In this document: positions 19,522 through 28,866 of the stretch, in pieces
How the letters are laid out: each line of letters starts with the position of its first letter
Numbering within the stretch: the first letter of the stretch is position 1
Assembly (NCBI GenBank): GCA_013822695.1
Contig: PNKW01000001.1
Coordinates: 26,555-90,554, forward strand
Direction: 5' to 3'
DNA length: 64,000 nucleotides
DNA from: Erythrobacter sp.
GTDB lineage: Bacteria; Pseudomonadota; Alphaproteobacteria; Sphingomonadales; Sphingomonadaceae
Position numbers and translations under genes: made by a program
Notes under the pieces: generated by a model
Database searches by the model: none
What the model was told of the DNA's origin: nothing
The model's input: only the letters and a program-made list of their open reading frames with translations

Positions 19522-19986
19522 TCAGAATGCGAAGGGCCGCTCCGGCACGCTTGGCCCCTTCGCTGTCGGGTTATCGTTCAAGGCCAGTTCCACCAGCGCG
19601 GTGTCGAAGAACTCGTGCAGCTCCGCGATCAGCCCGTCCCTGATCGTCAGGATCTGGCAGTAGGTCTGGAGGTATTCGTGCCCGTTGGTGGCCGTGCCGC
19701 CCCCGCGCATCAGGCCGACCACGCGCTCGTCGTCGGCGCACATGATCCGCCACTGGCGCGAGAAGCGGATGGTTTCGGCCACCAGCTTGCCGATCACGCC
19801 CTCGGCCACCACCGGCCCGAAGCATTCAGCCTTGCCGACCCAGCGTCCGGAGACCGGAGTCGTGCCGACGAGGTTGAACACCACGTCGTCCGAATGCAGG
19901 GCGGCGAGCGTGTCGAAATCGCCCGCCGCCAGTGCCTCGTAATAGCGGGTGGCCAATGCGATATTGGCCGCGCGCTGCTCGCTCAT
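19522..19986 (-). CDS. NTF2/SnoaL-like protein
   Basis: ALATRYYEALAAGDFDTLAALHSDDVVFNLVGTTPVSGRWVGK. Confidence 0.8.
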   Translation of the reverse strand: MSEQRAANIALATRYYEALAAGDFDTLAALHSDDVVFNLVGTTPVSGRWVGKAECFGPVVAEGVIGKLVAETIRFSRQWRIMCADDERVVGLMRGGGTATNGHEYLQTYCQILTIRDGLIAELHEFFDTALVELALNDNPTAKGPSVPERPFAF

Positions 19987-19989
19987 CGC

Positions 19990-20937
19990 TTACCCAAACG
20001 CCGGGCGATAATTGCTCTCGCCCCAATCCTGGCGCTTTGTCCATTCGCCCATCGGCTCAAGCTTGCCTTCCAGTTCCGGGAAGCGCTCGTAGACGTGGTC
20101 CATGTCGACTGCGAAGGGCCGGGTGGGCGCGTTGTTGTTGTATTCGTAGAAGTCCTCGATCCCCTTGGCGAATTCGGCGCGCATTGCCTCGGGCATCGAA
20201 TCCCCGGCGGCCTCGACGAGGTAGCGGCCGAATTCGGCAGGCGAGCAGGGATCATACTTGATCTCCTTGCCGAGCGCCTCGGAAAGGCACTGGGTCACTT
20301 GCTTGCCGACCAGCCGCTCCGGGCCGCCGATGTTGAGCCAGGCGCCTTCCATGTCGGGCCGCTCGAGGCTGGCGAGCATGAAGCGCGCAACGTCATCGAG
20401 GCTGATCCAGTTGGCCTCCAGTGCGGGGTTGTGGGGGTACACATAGCGCCCCTCGTTGACGATGAAGGGCCGCGCCCAGTTGGTCAGCAGGTTATCCATG
20501 AACAGCACCGATCCGAACACCGTCCCCGGCGCGCCCGAGCGCCACAGCGCGTTGATCCCGGCGGTGTTGCCGGCATAGGTGAAGGCATCGCCGGGCTTGT
20601 CGGGAATCCAGCTCGAGGTGTTCCAGACGACCCGCTTGACCCCGAGGTGGGCTGCGACCTTGCCGACCTCTCCGACCAAGTAGGCGCGGTCGGCGCGGGC
20701 TTGCAGGGGGTGGGTGTAGAAGATGTAATCCGAGCCCTCGAGCGCGGCCTCGAAGGTGGAGGTGTCGTAGAGGTCCATCGGCCGGATCTCGACCTTCTCC
20801 ACCCCCTCGACCGGCGCGCCTTCCAGCGCATCGGGACGGCGCGAGATCGCGCGCACGTCATACCCCGCGGCAAGCGCCTGGCGCACCTGTGCAAGGCCTT
20901 GCCGCCCGCTCGCGCCGATAACCGTGATGAGTGCCAT
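19990..20937 (-). CDS. NmrA-like NAD(P)-binding protein
   Basis: MALITVIGASGRQGLAQVRQALAAGYDVRAISR. Confidence 0.8.
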   Translation of the reverse strand: MALITVIGASGRQGLAQVRQALAAGYDVRAISRRPDALEGAPVEGVEKVEIRPMDLYDTSTFEAALEGSDYIFYTHPLQARADRAYLVGEVGKVAAHLGVKRVVWNTSSWIPDKPGDAFTYAGNTAGINALWRSGAPGTVFGSVLFMDNLLTNWARPFIVNEGRYVYPHNPALEANWISLDDVARFMLASLERPDMEGAWLNIGGPERLVGKQVTQCLSEALGKEIKYDPCSPAEFGRYLVEAAGDSMPEAMRAEFAKGIEDFYEYNNNAPTRPFAVDMDHVYERFPELEGKLEPMGEWTKRQDWGESNYRPAFG

Positions 20938-21085
20938 ATTCCCTCTCTCCCTCGTGCTCTTGTTGCAGCAAGACTAGGAAGCGCCCCGCCCCTCCGCACC
21001 GCGCCAAAGTGATAGCCAAGGGGGTCCTGCCCCCTAGCGAAAAGGCGGGGTTGCCGTAGCGGGTTCGCCGCCGGAGAACCCCGCC

Positions 21086-22087
21086 ATGGACAACCGCATC
21101 TGGCGCATCGCGCGCCGCCCCGTTGGCACCGATTTCGCCGCCGCGCTGGAACTGGCGGAGGAGGATTTCGCGCCCCTCCAAGACGGCCAGATCCGCATCC
21201 GCAACACCCACCTGTCGATGGACGCGGGCACCCGCATGTGGCTGACCGACCGCGAGGATGGCTACCAGCCGCCGCTCCCGGTGGGAGGCCCGATGACGGG
21301 GCTGGTGCTGGGCGAGGTGATCGAGAGCCGCGCCGAGGGCTTCGACACCGGCGATCTGTTGCGCGCCTTCGGACAATGGGCCGAGGTCAGCACCGTCGAT
21401 GCGGTGATGGCGGGCGCGCTGCTGCTCGACCCCACCGTGGCCGACCGGCGCGCGTGGTTCGGGCCATTGGGCATGAACGGCTGGACCGCGCTGTGGGGTG
21501 TCGAGCAGACCGGCGCGGCCAAGCCGGGCGAGCGGGTGCTGGTCTCGGCGGCGGCGGGCGCGACGGGCATCCTCGCGGTGCAGATCGCCAGGCTGCTCGG
21601 CTGCGAGGCGTGGGGCATCGCGGGGGGTGCGGCCAAGTGCGCTTACCTGACCGATGCTTTGGGGATTGCAGGTGCGGTCGATTACAAGGCGGGCGATGTC
21701 GGCGCGCAGCTCGATGCGGCGGGAGGTTTCGACGTCTATTTCGACAATGTCGGCGGGCCGCTGCTGGATCAGGTGCTCACCCGCATGAACCACTATGGCC
21801 GCATTGCAGTCTGCGGGCTCCTCGCCGATTACACCGCCGGCACCCGCACCGCCCCGCGCGAATTCGATCAGGTGCTGATGCGGCGCCTCAGGATCGAGGG
21901 CTTCTTCTCGCCCGACTTCATGCACGAGGGCCCCGCCCTGACCCGCCGCTTGCGCGAATGGACGGAAAGCGGCGCGCTGGTGCTGCCTTATGACGTCACC
22001 ACCGGCCTCGAGAACACTCTCACCGCCTATGCCAAACTCTTCACCGGCGCGAACATCGGCAAGGTGATTGTGGAGCTGACCCCATGA
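21086..22087 (+). CDS. Zinc-independent MDR NADP-dependent oxidoreductase (curcumin/alkenal reductase-like)
   Basis: LSMDAGTRMWL, GERVLVSAAAGATGILAVQIARLLG, FDVYFDNVGGPLLD. Confidence 0.85.
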   Translation: MDNRIWRIARRPVGTDFAAALELAEEDFAPLQDGQIRIRNTHLSMDAGTRMWLTDREDGYQPPLPVGGPMTGLVLGEVIESRAEGFDTGDLLRAFGQWAEVSTVDAVMAGALLLDPTVADRRAWFGPLGMNGWTALWGVEQTGAAKPGERVLVSAAAGATGILAVQIARLLGCEAWGIAGGAAKCAYLTDALGIAGAVDYKAGDVGAQLDAAGGFDVYFDNVGGPLLDQVLTRMNHYGRIAVCGLLADYTAGTRTAPREFDQVLMRRLRIEGFFSPDFMHEGPALTRRLREWTESGALVLPYDVTTGLENTLTAYAKLFTGANIGKVIVELTP

Positions 22088-22623
22088 CAGGCACACTCGA
22101 AGACCGCGAGGCGATCCGCGACGTTCTCGCCGCCTATGCCCACGCCATCGACCGGCGGCGCTGGGGGATGATGGAGCGGTTGTTCCATCCCGACGCGCGC
22201 TTCCGGTTTGGCCTGATTGAAGGCGACTGGCGCGGCTTCGTCGAGCAGGCGCGCAGCGTTATCGACCCGTGCCTTGCGACCCAGCACCAGCTCGGCCAGA
22301 CGATCTTCGGCTTCGAGGGCGAAAGCGTCTGCCACACCGAAACCTATATGACTGCGATGCACACCATCCCCCCCGGCTACCCGCTGGCGGCGGTGTTTCC
22401 GGACAAGGAGGTGATCTATTCGGCGATCGTCGCCGGGAGATATGTGGACCGGTTCGAAAAGCGCGGGGGAGAGTGGCGGCTCGCCCAGCGCACCGGCCTC
22501 TATGACTGGCGCGAGTTCCGGGTGGTGGAAGGCGTCGACCTGTCCGACACGCCCGAAGGCGCAGCGGGCTATCATGACGAGCGCGATCCCTCGACGGCGG
22601 CGATCACGGCGTGGCTGGGGTAG
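22084..22623 (+). CDS. SnoaL-like protein
   Basis: DREAIRDVLAAYAHAIDRRRWGMMERLFHPDARF; ATGA overlap with the upstream MDR. Confidence 0.85.
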   Translation: MTGTLEDREAIRDVLAAYAHAIDRRRWGMMERLFHPDARFRFGLIEGDWRGFVEQARSVIDPCLATQHQLGQTIFGFEGESVCHTETYMTAMHTIPPGYPLAAVFPDKEVIYSAIVAGRYVDRFEKRGGEWRLAQRTGLYDWREFRVVEGVDLSDTPEGAAGYHDERDPSTAAITAWLG

Positions 22624-22634
22624 AAGGAAGGGGT

Positions 22635-22837
22635 TTCACGCAGAGACCGCAGAGAAGCAGAGATCGCGGAGAAGGCCCACGTGGCGAAGACGCGGATCAT
22701 TTCACGCGAAGACGCGAAGAGGTCGCGCGACGCCGCAGCGCAGGATGCCCTCTTCACGTCTTCGCGTGAACCATGAAGGCCGCTGCGCGGCGGGACGCGC
22801 CTCGGCGATCTCTGCTCCTCTGCGGTCTCTGCGTGAA
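22635..22837. repeat. Nested intergenic inverted repeats (outer 31-bp arms, inner 22-bp arms)
   Basis: Outer arms 22635-22665/22807-22837, 30/31 complementary; inner arms 22701-22722/22749-22770, 21/22 complementary. Confidence 0.85.
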
Positions 22838-22842
22838 CCACG

Positions 22843-23247
22843 TCACCGCCGGATCGCAAACACCCCGCTCATCGTCGCCACCTGCTCCTCGCCGCGCCAG
22901 ATGCCGCCCGAGGTGTAGGCCGTTCGCCCGCCCAGCCGGTCGATCCGCACGCGCGCTTCCAGCCAATCGCCGAGCTTCGCGCCTGCGAGATAGTTGACCG
23001 TCAGCGTCACCGTCGAGGGCGCGAGCCGGGGCCGCTCGGCGTCATAGACCGCGTGGCTCAGGGCCACATCCGCAAAGGTCGAGATCACCCCGCCATGCGC
23101 TGCGTCCCGGTAGTTGATGTGATGCGGGCAGATGAGGAGCCCGACCACCCGCACCCCCTCCATCTGGGCACCAAGATAATAGGGCCCGCCGTGGTCGAGA
23201 AAGCCCGGGGTGAAGCCGGCGGGTTCGAAGCTGGGAGGTATCGCCAT
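22843..23247 (-). CDS. PaaI-like hotdog thioesterase
   Basis: HINYRDAAHGGVISTFADVALSHAVYD...VTLTVNYLAGAKLGDWLEARVRI. Confidence 0.8.
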   Translation of the reverse strand: MAIPPSFEPAGFTPGFLDHGGPYYLGAQMEGVRVVGLLICPHHINYRDAAHGGVISTFADVALSHAVYDAERPRLAPSTVTLTVNYLAGAKLGDWLEARVRIDRLGGRTAYTSGGIWRGEEQVATMSGVFAIRR

Positions 23248-23335
23248 CCCGCCACCCTACCCCGCCGCACGCCCGCGCGCCCGCTATGAAATGTGCCAAT
23301 GACACGCGGCCAAGCGCGGGGTATCCCCTTGCCCC

Positions 23336-24928
23336 ATGGGACAGACAACAGCACTGGCCGCAGAGAGCTTCTGCGAGGTCGTCCGCGAACATGCTCGCGC
23401 GCAAGGCGAGGTGATCGCCTTCACCTATGCAGGCGAGGACATCACCTTCGCCGAGATCGACGCGGGCGCTGACCGCGTCGCGAACGGCCTTGTCGCGCTG
23501 GGGGTGAAGCCGGGCGACCGCGTCGCCTTCCTCGGCAAGAACCACCCGCTCTATTTCGAGGCCTTCCTCGGCGCGAACCGGATCGGCGCGGTGATGACCC
23601 CGGTGAACTGGCGTCTGGCCGCGCCCGAAGTCGCCTATGTGCTCGACAATTCTTGTGCGAAGGTGGTGTTCGTCGGCGAAGGCTTTGCCGAGGTGTTCGG
23701 CCAGATCCGTGCCGATTGCCCCTATGTCGAACAGGTGATCGGCATCGACGCGCACGATTTCCCCGGCACCGATTACCGCATCTGGCGCGACGGCTTTTCG
23801 GCGACGCCCCCGGCCCACCGCGTTCGCGCCGAGGACGACGCGCTCCAGCTCTATACCTCGGGCACCACCGGCAAGCCCAAGGGCGCGGTGATCACCCATG
23901 GCTCGATCCTCTCGAGCCGCGATGCCAGCGCGAGCGGCGAGGACATGCGCGGCTGGCAGGAGCCGATCCCGGGCGATGTCACGCTGCTCGCCATGCCGTG
24001 CTTCCACATCAGCGGCACGGGCACCGGCATCGGCACGCTGGTGGCGGGGACCAATTCGATCGTCCTGCCCGAATATGACCCGACCAAGGCGCTCGACCTG
24101 ATCCAGAACTTCAACATCTCGAAGATCTTTCTGGTGCCTGCCGCGCTCCAGATCCTGCTCAATCACCCGAATGTGAACGAAGTCGATTTCAGCCGCCTGA
24201 AATATGTCACCTACGGCGCATCCCCGATCCCGCTCGAACTGATGCGCGAGGCGATGCGGGTGATGGGCTGCGGCTTCGTGCAGATGTACGGCATGACCGA
24301 GACCAGCGGCACCATCGTCGCATTGGACCCTGAGGATCACGTGCCCGAAGGCTCGGTGCGGATGCGCAGCGTCGGCAAGCCGCTCGCGGGCGTCGAGATC
24401 AAGGTGATCGACGAGGCGGGCAATCCCGTCCCCGCCGGCACCGTGGGCGAGATCGCGACGCGTTCGTCGAAGAACATGCGCGGCTACTGGAACAACCCCG
24501 AAGCCACCGCCTCGACCATCGATGCCGAGGGCTGGCTGCGGACCGGCGATGCGGGCTATCTCGACGAGGACGGCTATCTCTACATCCACGACCGGGTGAA
24601 GGACATGATCATCTCCGGCGGCGAGAACGTCTATCCGGCGGAGGTCGAAAACGCGCTCTATTCGCACCCCAAGGTGGCGGACGTGGCGGTGATCGGCGTG
24701 CCTGACCCAAAGTGGGGCGAGGCGGTGAAGGCCTGCGTGGTGGTGAAGGCGGGCGAGGAGCTGACCGAGGCCGAAGTGATCGCCCATGCCCGCACGCTGA
24801 TCGCGGGCTACAAGTGCCCCAAATCGGTCGATTTCATCCCCGCCCTGCCGAGGAACCCCTCGGGCAAGATCCTGCGGCGGGAACTGCGCGCGCCCTATTG
24901 GGTGGGCAAGGACCGGGCGGTCAACTGA
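23336..24928 (+). CDS. AMP-forming acyl-CoA ligase
   Basis: LYTSGTTGKPKGAVITH, YGMTETSG, GWLRTGDAGYLDEDGYLYIHDRVKDMIISGGENVYPAEVE, NPSGKILRRELR. Confidence 0.95.
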   Translation: MGQTTALAAESFCEVVREHARAQGEVIAFTYAGEDITFAEIDAGADRVANGLVALGVKPGDRVAFLGKNHPLYFEAFLGANRIGAVMTPVNWRLAAPEVAYVLDNSCAKVVFVGEGFAEVFGQIRADCPYVEQVIGIDAHDFPGTDYRIWRDGFSATPPAHRVRAEDDALQLYTSGTTGKPKGAVITHGSILSSRDASASGEDMRGWQEPIPGDVTLLAMPCFHISGTGTGIGTLVAGTNSIVLPEYDPTKALDLIQNFNISKIFLVPAALQILLNHPNVNEVDFSRLKYVTYGASPIPLELMREAMRVMGCGFVQMYGMTETSGTIVALDPEDHVPEGSVRMRSVGKPLAGVEIKVIDEAGNPVPAGTVGEIATRSSKNMRGYWNNPEATASTIDAEGWLRTGDAGYLDEDGYLYIHDRVKDMIISGGENVYPAEVENALYSHPKVADVAVIGVPDPKWGEAVKACVVVKAGEELTEAEVIAHARTLIAGYKCPKSVDFIPALPRNPSGKILRRELRAPYWVGKDRAVN

Positions 24929-24929
24929 G

Positions 24930-25448
24930 GTGCTCGCCGTCCGGCAGCTGGCTTACAAGGTCAACGACCTTGAGGCAGCGGCGGCGGCGCATCACCGGCG
25001 GTTCGGATCGGGGCCGTTCTTCGTGTTGCGGCATGTGGCGCTGGCGTCATCGGTGCATCGCGGGGTGGAGCGGGCGTTCGATCACTCCAGCGCCTATGGC
25101 CAATGGGGCGGCGTGATGGTGGAGCTGGTGGTGCAGCACAATCCGGACGATTCAGCGCTGCACGAGATGTTTCCCTATGGCTCGGGGGCCGAGGGGCTGC
25201 ACCATGCGGCGCTGTTCGTCGACGATCTGGAGGCCGAAATCGCGCGGTTCGCAGCCGAGGGCGCGCCGTTGGCGCAGCTTTCAGTGACGAGCGGCGGCAC
25301 GGCCTTCGCCTTTGTCGATACGCGATCGAGCCTCGGGCATATGCTGGAATTGTATGAGCCAACCGCGCAGTTGACCGGGTTCTACGATTTCGTCGCGGAT
25401 GCCGCGAAGGGCTGGGACGGGCGTGAGCCGGTGCGGGAGTTGGGTTAG
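24930..25448 (+). CDS. VOC/glyoxalase-like protein
   Basis: LHHAALFVDDLEAEIARFAAEGAP, GHMLELYEP; GTG start. Confidence 0.75.
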   Translation: MLAVRQLAYKVNDLEAAAAAHHRRFGSGPFFVLRHVALASSVHRGVERAFDHSSAYGQWGGVMVELVVQHNPDDSALHEMFPYGSGAEGLHHAALFVDDLEAEIARFAAEGAPLAQLSVTSGGTAFAFVDTRSSLGHMLELYEPTAQLTGFYDFVADAAKGWDGREPVRELG

Positions 25449-25460
25449 AAGAAAAGGGGT

Positions 25461-25681
25461 TCACGCAGAGATCGCAGAGGAGCAGAGAACGCGGAGATGT
25501 CGCGCCCGCGGCGCAGCCGCACTCCATCTCGGACGTCGCGACGAGCCGCACCGCAGCAAGTCATCGGCACGCACGACCCCTCCGTGTCTCCCCTTTCTTC
25601 TCTGCGCCTCTGCGAGAAACCCCGCGGCAAAGCCGCGTAACCTTCTCCGCGGTCTCCGCTCCTCTGCGGTCTCTGCGTGAA
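25461..25681. repeat. Intergenic inverted repeat, 38-bp arms
   Basis: Arms 25461-25498 and 25644-25681, 35/38 complementary; left arm 35/38 identical to the 22635 arm. Confidence 0.85.
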
Positions 25682-25684
25682 CCC

Positions 25685-26053
25685 CTAGCCGGCCCCCGCC
25701 AGCTCCGCCAACCCGACCTGCTCCGCCCTGCACTCCGCATCGGCAAGCGCGGCGAGCACCGAGAAGGCCACGAACCCCGCCTCGCCGAGATGCGCGACGA
25801 CCGCCGCCGCCTCTTCATCGGTGATCGCGGTGTGCTCGAACGGCATCCGCCGGGCGTAGGCGAGGCAAGTGCGGGTGCCCTCGTCCAGAGCGCTCTCGTC
25901 GGGCGCGGCGCCCATCCCGTGCACCGCCGCGACCGCCTGCCTCACCAGCACCACCAGCGCGGGATCGAGCGCGGCTTCGGTCTTCGCGCTGAAATCGGCG
26001 TAATGCGAGGCCAGCACCGGATCAGCGGCCAAGGCTGCACACACCGCGCTCAT
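25685..26053 (-). CDS. Small AhpD/CMD-associated protein
   Basis: 122 aa, LVRQAVAAVHGMG...ARRMPFEHTAITDEEAAAVVAHLGEAGFVAFSVLAALADAEC; ATGA overlap with 26050. Confidence 0.6.
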   Translation of the reverse strand: MSAVCAALAADPVLASHYADFSAKTEAALDPALVVLVRQAVAAVHGMGAAPDESALDEGTRTCLAYARRMPFEHTAITDEEAAAVVAHLGEAGFVAFSVLAALADAECRAEQVGLAELAGAG

Positions 26054-26583
26054 TCTGCGGCCTCCAGCACCGCCGGGGTCGGCAGCACGATGCGGTCCAT
26101 CACCTCCGGCTCCAGCCCCATGGTGATCAGCGCCTTGGCGAGCGCGAGGAACAGCGTCACGCCCAAGCCCAGTTCGGCGATCTGCGCAGGCGTAAGGTGC
26201 CGCTGCAGGGCCGCGCGCGCGTCGCCGGTCAGCAATTCGGGATCGTGGATCAGCGCGTCGGTGAATTTCAGCGCGGCCTTCTCGGCATCGGTCAGCTTGG
26301 CGCTGGTCTCGTAGCCATCGGTGATGTCGTCCACCACCTCCTCGCCCAAGCCCTGCCCGAGCGCCTTGTCGAAGCGCACGTTGCGGCAGAAGCCGCATTC
26401 GGTGACGCGCGCATTGCGCATCCGCGCGACCTCCTTGATCCGCGCGGAGAGGACGTCCGATCCCCAGAAGCGGCCGTAGAGCGCGAAAAAACTCTCCGCG
26501 ATGGCAGGCTGGTGGGCGAGCACCGAGCCGAAATGCGCAGGCTCTCCGGCAACGCCCGAGGATACGCGGGGGGTGGTCGACAT
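26050..26583 (-). CDS. Carboxymuconolactone decarboxylase-family (AhpD-like) protein
   Basis: IKEVARMRNARVTECGFCRNVRFDKAL (CxxC), LTPAQIAELGLGVTLFLALAKAL. Confidence 0.8.
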   Translation of the reverse strand: MSTTPRVSSGVAGEPAHFGSVLAHQPAIAESFFALYGRFWGSDVLSARIKEVARMRNARVTECGFCRNVRFDKALGQGLGEEVVDDITDGYETSAKLTDAEKAALKFTDALIHDPELLTGDARAALQRHLTPAQIAELGLGVTLFLALAKALITMGLEPEVMDRIVLPTPAVLEAAE

Positions 26584-26707
26584 GATGCCTCTCCTTTGCG
26601 CGCGAAGATACCGCAGCGTGCCGCCACGACAGCCTCGCCATTTTCGCAGGGGGAGCGCGGCAAGCCTCGTGGCAGATTGGGGGGTATCGAACTTGGGGAG
26701 AGAGCAC

Positions 26708-27061
26708 ATGCCCGGCGAAGCACAGCGCGTGATCGAAGACTTCTGGCGCATCCAGGACAGCGGCGACTACACCAGGCTGGTCGATCTCTTCGCCGAGGAC
26801 GCCTTCCTCGAAGACCCGATCTGGGGGCAATACCGGGGCCGCGAGGCGATCTTGGGCTTCATGACCACGATGGTGAAGGAAATGGGGGACCGGAGAGTCC
26901 ACTTCACCGTCGACGAGATCTGCGGCGACGATCACGCGGTGTGGGCGCGCTGGACGATGCACATGGAAGGGCATCCCTCGCGCGGCGGGGTCGGCATCTA
27001 CAAGGTCGAGGGCGGAAAGCTCACCTATTACCGCGACTATATGGACCCGGCGGCGGAGTAA
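26708..27061 (+). CDS. NTF2/SnoaL-like protein
   Basis: VIEDFWRIQDSGDYTRLVDLFAEDAFLEDPIWGQYRGREAI. Confidence 0.85.
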   Translation: MPGEAQRVIEDFWRIQDSGDYTRLVDLFAEDAFLEDPIWGQYRGREAILGFMTTMVKEMGDRRVHFTVDEICGDDHAVWARWTMHMEGHPSRGGVGIYKVEGGKLTYYRDYMDPAAE

Positions 27062-27064
27062 TTC

Positions 27065-27171
27065 CTCGTCATTGCGAGGAGCCGAAGGCGACGCGGCAAC
27101 CCAAGGACCGACCGCTTGCCGCAAGCTCTGGCCATGGGTTGCTTCGTCGCTACGCTCCTCGCAATGACGAG
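27065..27171. repeat. Intergenic inverted repeat, perfect 18-bp arms
   Basis: ctcgtcattgcgaggagc (27065-27082) and gctcctcgcaatgacgag (27154-27171). Confidence 0.85.
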
Positions 27172-27176
27172 TGAAG

Positions 27177-27707
27177 CTACATCCGCCGGTAATCCGGGTG
27201 CCCGCTCTCCCTCAGGTCGAGCATCGGCAGCGGGAACGCCGCGTTGGGCGAGGCGTCGGGCTGGTCGGGCATCGCCATGGTCCAGTCCATGATGTAGCGG
27301 CGGCTGGCAATCCGCCACTCCGGTCCGTTTTCGGTGGGGCGCTTCTCGTAGGTGTCGAGATAGCGCCCGCCATACATGTTGCCCTTGTAGGGCTCCTCGC
27401 CCTCGCGCCGGAAACCCAGCGCGACGCCGTAGCATTCGCCCTCCGCCGTGGTCGCGCTGGTCAGCTTCACCGAGAGCGGCGCGAGCATGTGCCAGCGGCG
27501 CCCGGTCGAGCGTTCCACCGCCATCACCACCGGCACGAACTCCGCTGCCGTGCCCTTGAAAAACCCGTAGTCGATGCTTGCGTCAGGCCAGTAGCACCCC
27601 GCCTGCCCCTCATCGTCGAGCCAGTCCAATGTCCGTGAATAGCGCGCGATCAGATCGTGGATCGCCTGCCGGTCAAGCAGCTGCTGCACCTGTTCCTCGA
27701 GGGTCAT
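27177..27707 (-). CDS. SnoaL-like protein
   Basis: LLDRQAIHDLIARYSRTLDWLDDEGQAGCYWPDASIDYG. Confidence 0.8.
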   Translation of the reverse strand: MTLEEQVQQLLDRQAIHDLIARYSRTLDWLDDEGQAGCYWPDASIDYGFFKGTAAEFVPVVMAVERSTGRRWHMLAPLSVKLTSATTAEGECYGVALGFRREGEEPYKGNMYGGRYLDTYEKRPTENGPEWRIASRRYIMDWTMAMPDQPDASPNAAFPLPMLDLRESGHPDYRRM

Positions 27708-28105
27708 GCGCGCCCTCCCCACCATGCGGGGATCGACAGCGGGAAGCGCTCCTGCGCGGTCTTCATCGCATCGCTCGCATCATCGGGCATCGCCGGATCG
27801 CTCGTATGCGGCAGCCCCCCGCCCGCGCCTTCCACGGGATCGATATATTCGAGCGTGATCCCCGCCAGCACGTCGGCGAAGTCGTGCCCCTCGTGGTGGT
27901 CGCTCATCTGGTGGTGATAGAAGGCCCACTTGTCCTTGAACGAAAGCAGGCAGTAGTACGAAAGCGGCTCCTGCCCCTTCCAGTATTCGTAGCGCAGCAC
28001 GCCTTCCTCGGTGCCGAAGGTGTGGTGGACCATGTCATGCATGATCGCCTCCCACTTGGCCTCTTTGCCGGGCTGGATTTTGATGTGCGCGAGCAATGTG
28101 GTCAT
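27704..28105 (-). CDS. Antibiotic biosynthesis monooxygenase (ABM)-like protein
   Basis: LAHIKIQPGKEAKWEAIMHDMVHHTFGTEEGVLRYEYWKGQ. Confidence 0.65.
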   Translation of the reverse strand: MTTLLAHIKIQPGKEAKWEAIMHDMVHHTFGTEEGVLRYEYWKGQEPLSYYCLLSFKDKWAFYHHQMSDHHEGHDFADVLAGITLEYIDPVEGAGGGLPHTSDPAMPDDASDAMKTAQERFPLSIPAWWGGRA

Positions 28106-28118
28106 GTGCAGGCTCCCT

Positions 28119-28783
28119 TCAGGCGGGTGCAAGGTTCAAGAGCAGCCGATAAATGCCGAGCATGATCCCGCCCTGGTGGCGGAAGTCATTGCCGGGCGCG
28201 TATCCTCCATCGGAAAGCCGAGCACGCTCGCCATCACCCGCTGCGGCAGGGGACGGGCGAAGGCGGCGACGAAATCGACCGGCTCGCCAGCGCGCGCCTT
28301 GGCCAGCATCCCCGCGATCAGCGCATCGACATGACTGGCGATCATCCCCGCGTGCCGCGTGCAGCCCGGCCCGACCCACGGATCAGTCAGCTCCTTGCGG
28401 TGCGCGCGCCACAGCTCGGGATCGGGGCGCAGGGTCACGATAGAGGCGATCATCGCGTCGAGATCGGGGATGTGCGTGGGCATCTCGCCCGAGGCCTGAA
28501 TATGCGCCACCAGCAGCGAGAGCGTCGGCGGGAAGCGCTCCCAGTCCTTCACCACGCGGGAGATGTCAGCGTATTTCGTGAGGACAAAGGCGTCGCTGCC
28601 GGGGCTCAGCCCTTCGCCGGGCAGGCGCTGCACCGGGGCCTCGGCGTGCAGGATCGCATAGGCCTTGTACCAATGCTCCTGCGCGCCCGGAGCGAACAGG
28701 TCGACCTCTGCCAGTGATCGCGGTGCGTCCGCCTGCAAGTCCGCTCTCCCCGTGCGGGGCGGTCCGCTTAGCGAATCCGCCAA
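28119..28783 (-). pseudogene. Cytochrome P450 remnant: N-terminal part joined out of frame to C-terminal tail
   Basis: FVLTKYADISRVVKDWERFPP...VDFVAAFARPLPQRVMASVLGFPMED, then in the +1 frame YAPGNDFRHQGGIMLGIYRLLLNLAPA*, resembling the tail FAPGENDFSYHPHFLLRSLKQLNIIF of the neighbouring P450; I-helix, ExxR and heme Cys regions absent. Confidence 0.75.
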
Positions 28784-28866
28784 TTGCTGTGGCCATGGTT
28801 GTCCCCCAGCCTTTCCCCTGCGGAAACGGGCTAATTTGCCAGTGCCGCGTATGGGGAGAGAGACCT

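Noticed and set aside
22635-25681. Insertion sequence or transposon bounded by the TTCACGC arms
   Set aside because: No transposase-like ORF in the window and no clear target-site duplication seen; the intervening genes (PaaI, acyl-CoA ligase, VOC) look like normal island genes.
22572-25733. Possible CRISPR array or coding genes (HAETAEEQR-type ORFs) in the repetitive intergenic regions
   Set aside because: The repeats are paired inverted arms, not regularly spaced direct repeats with spacers; no cas genes; ORFs are translations of the repeat arms.
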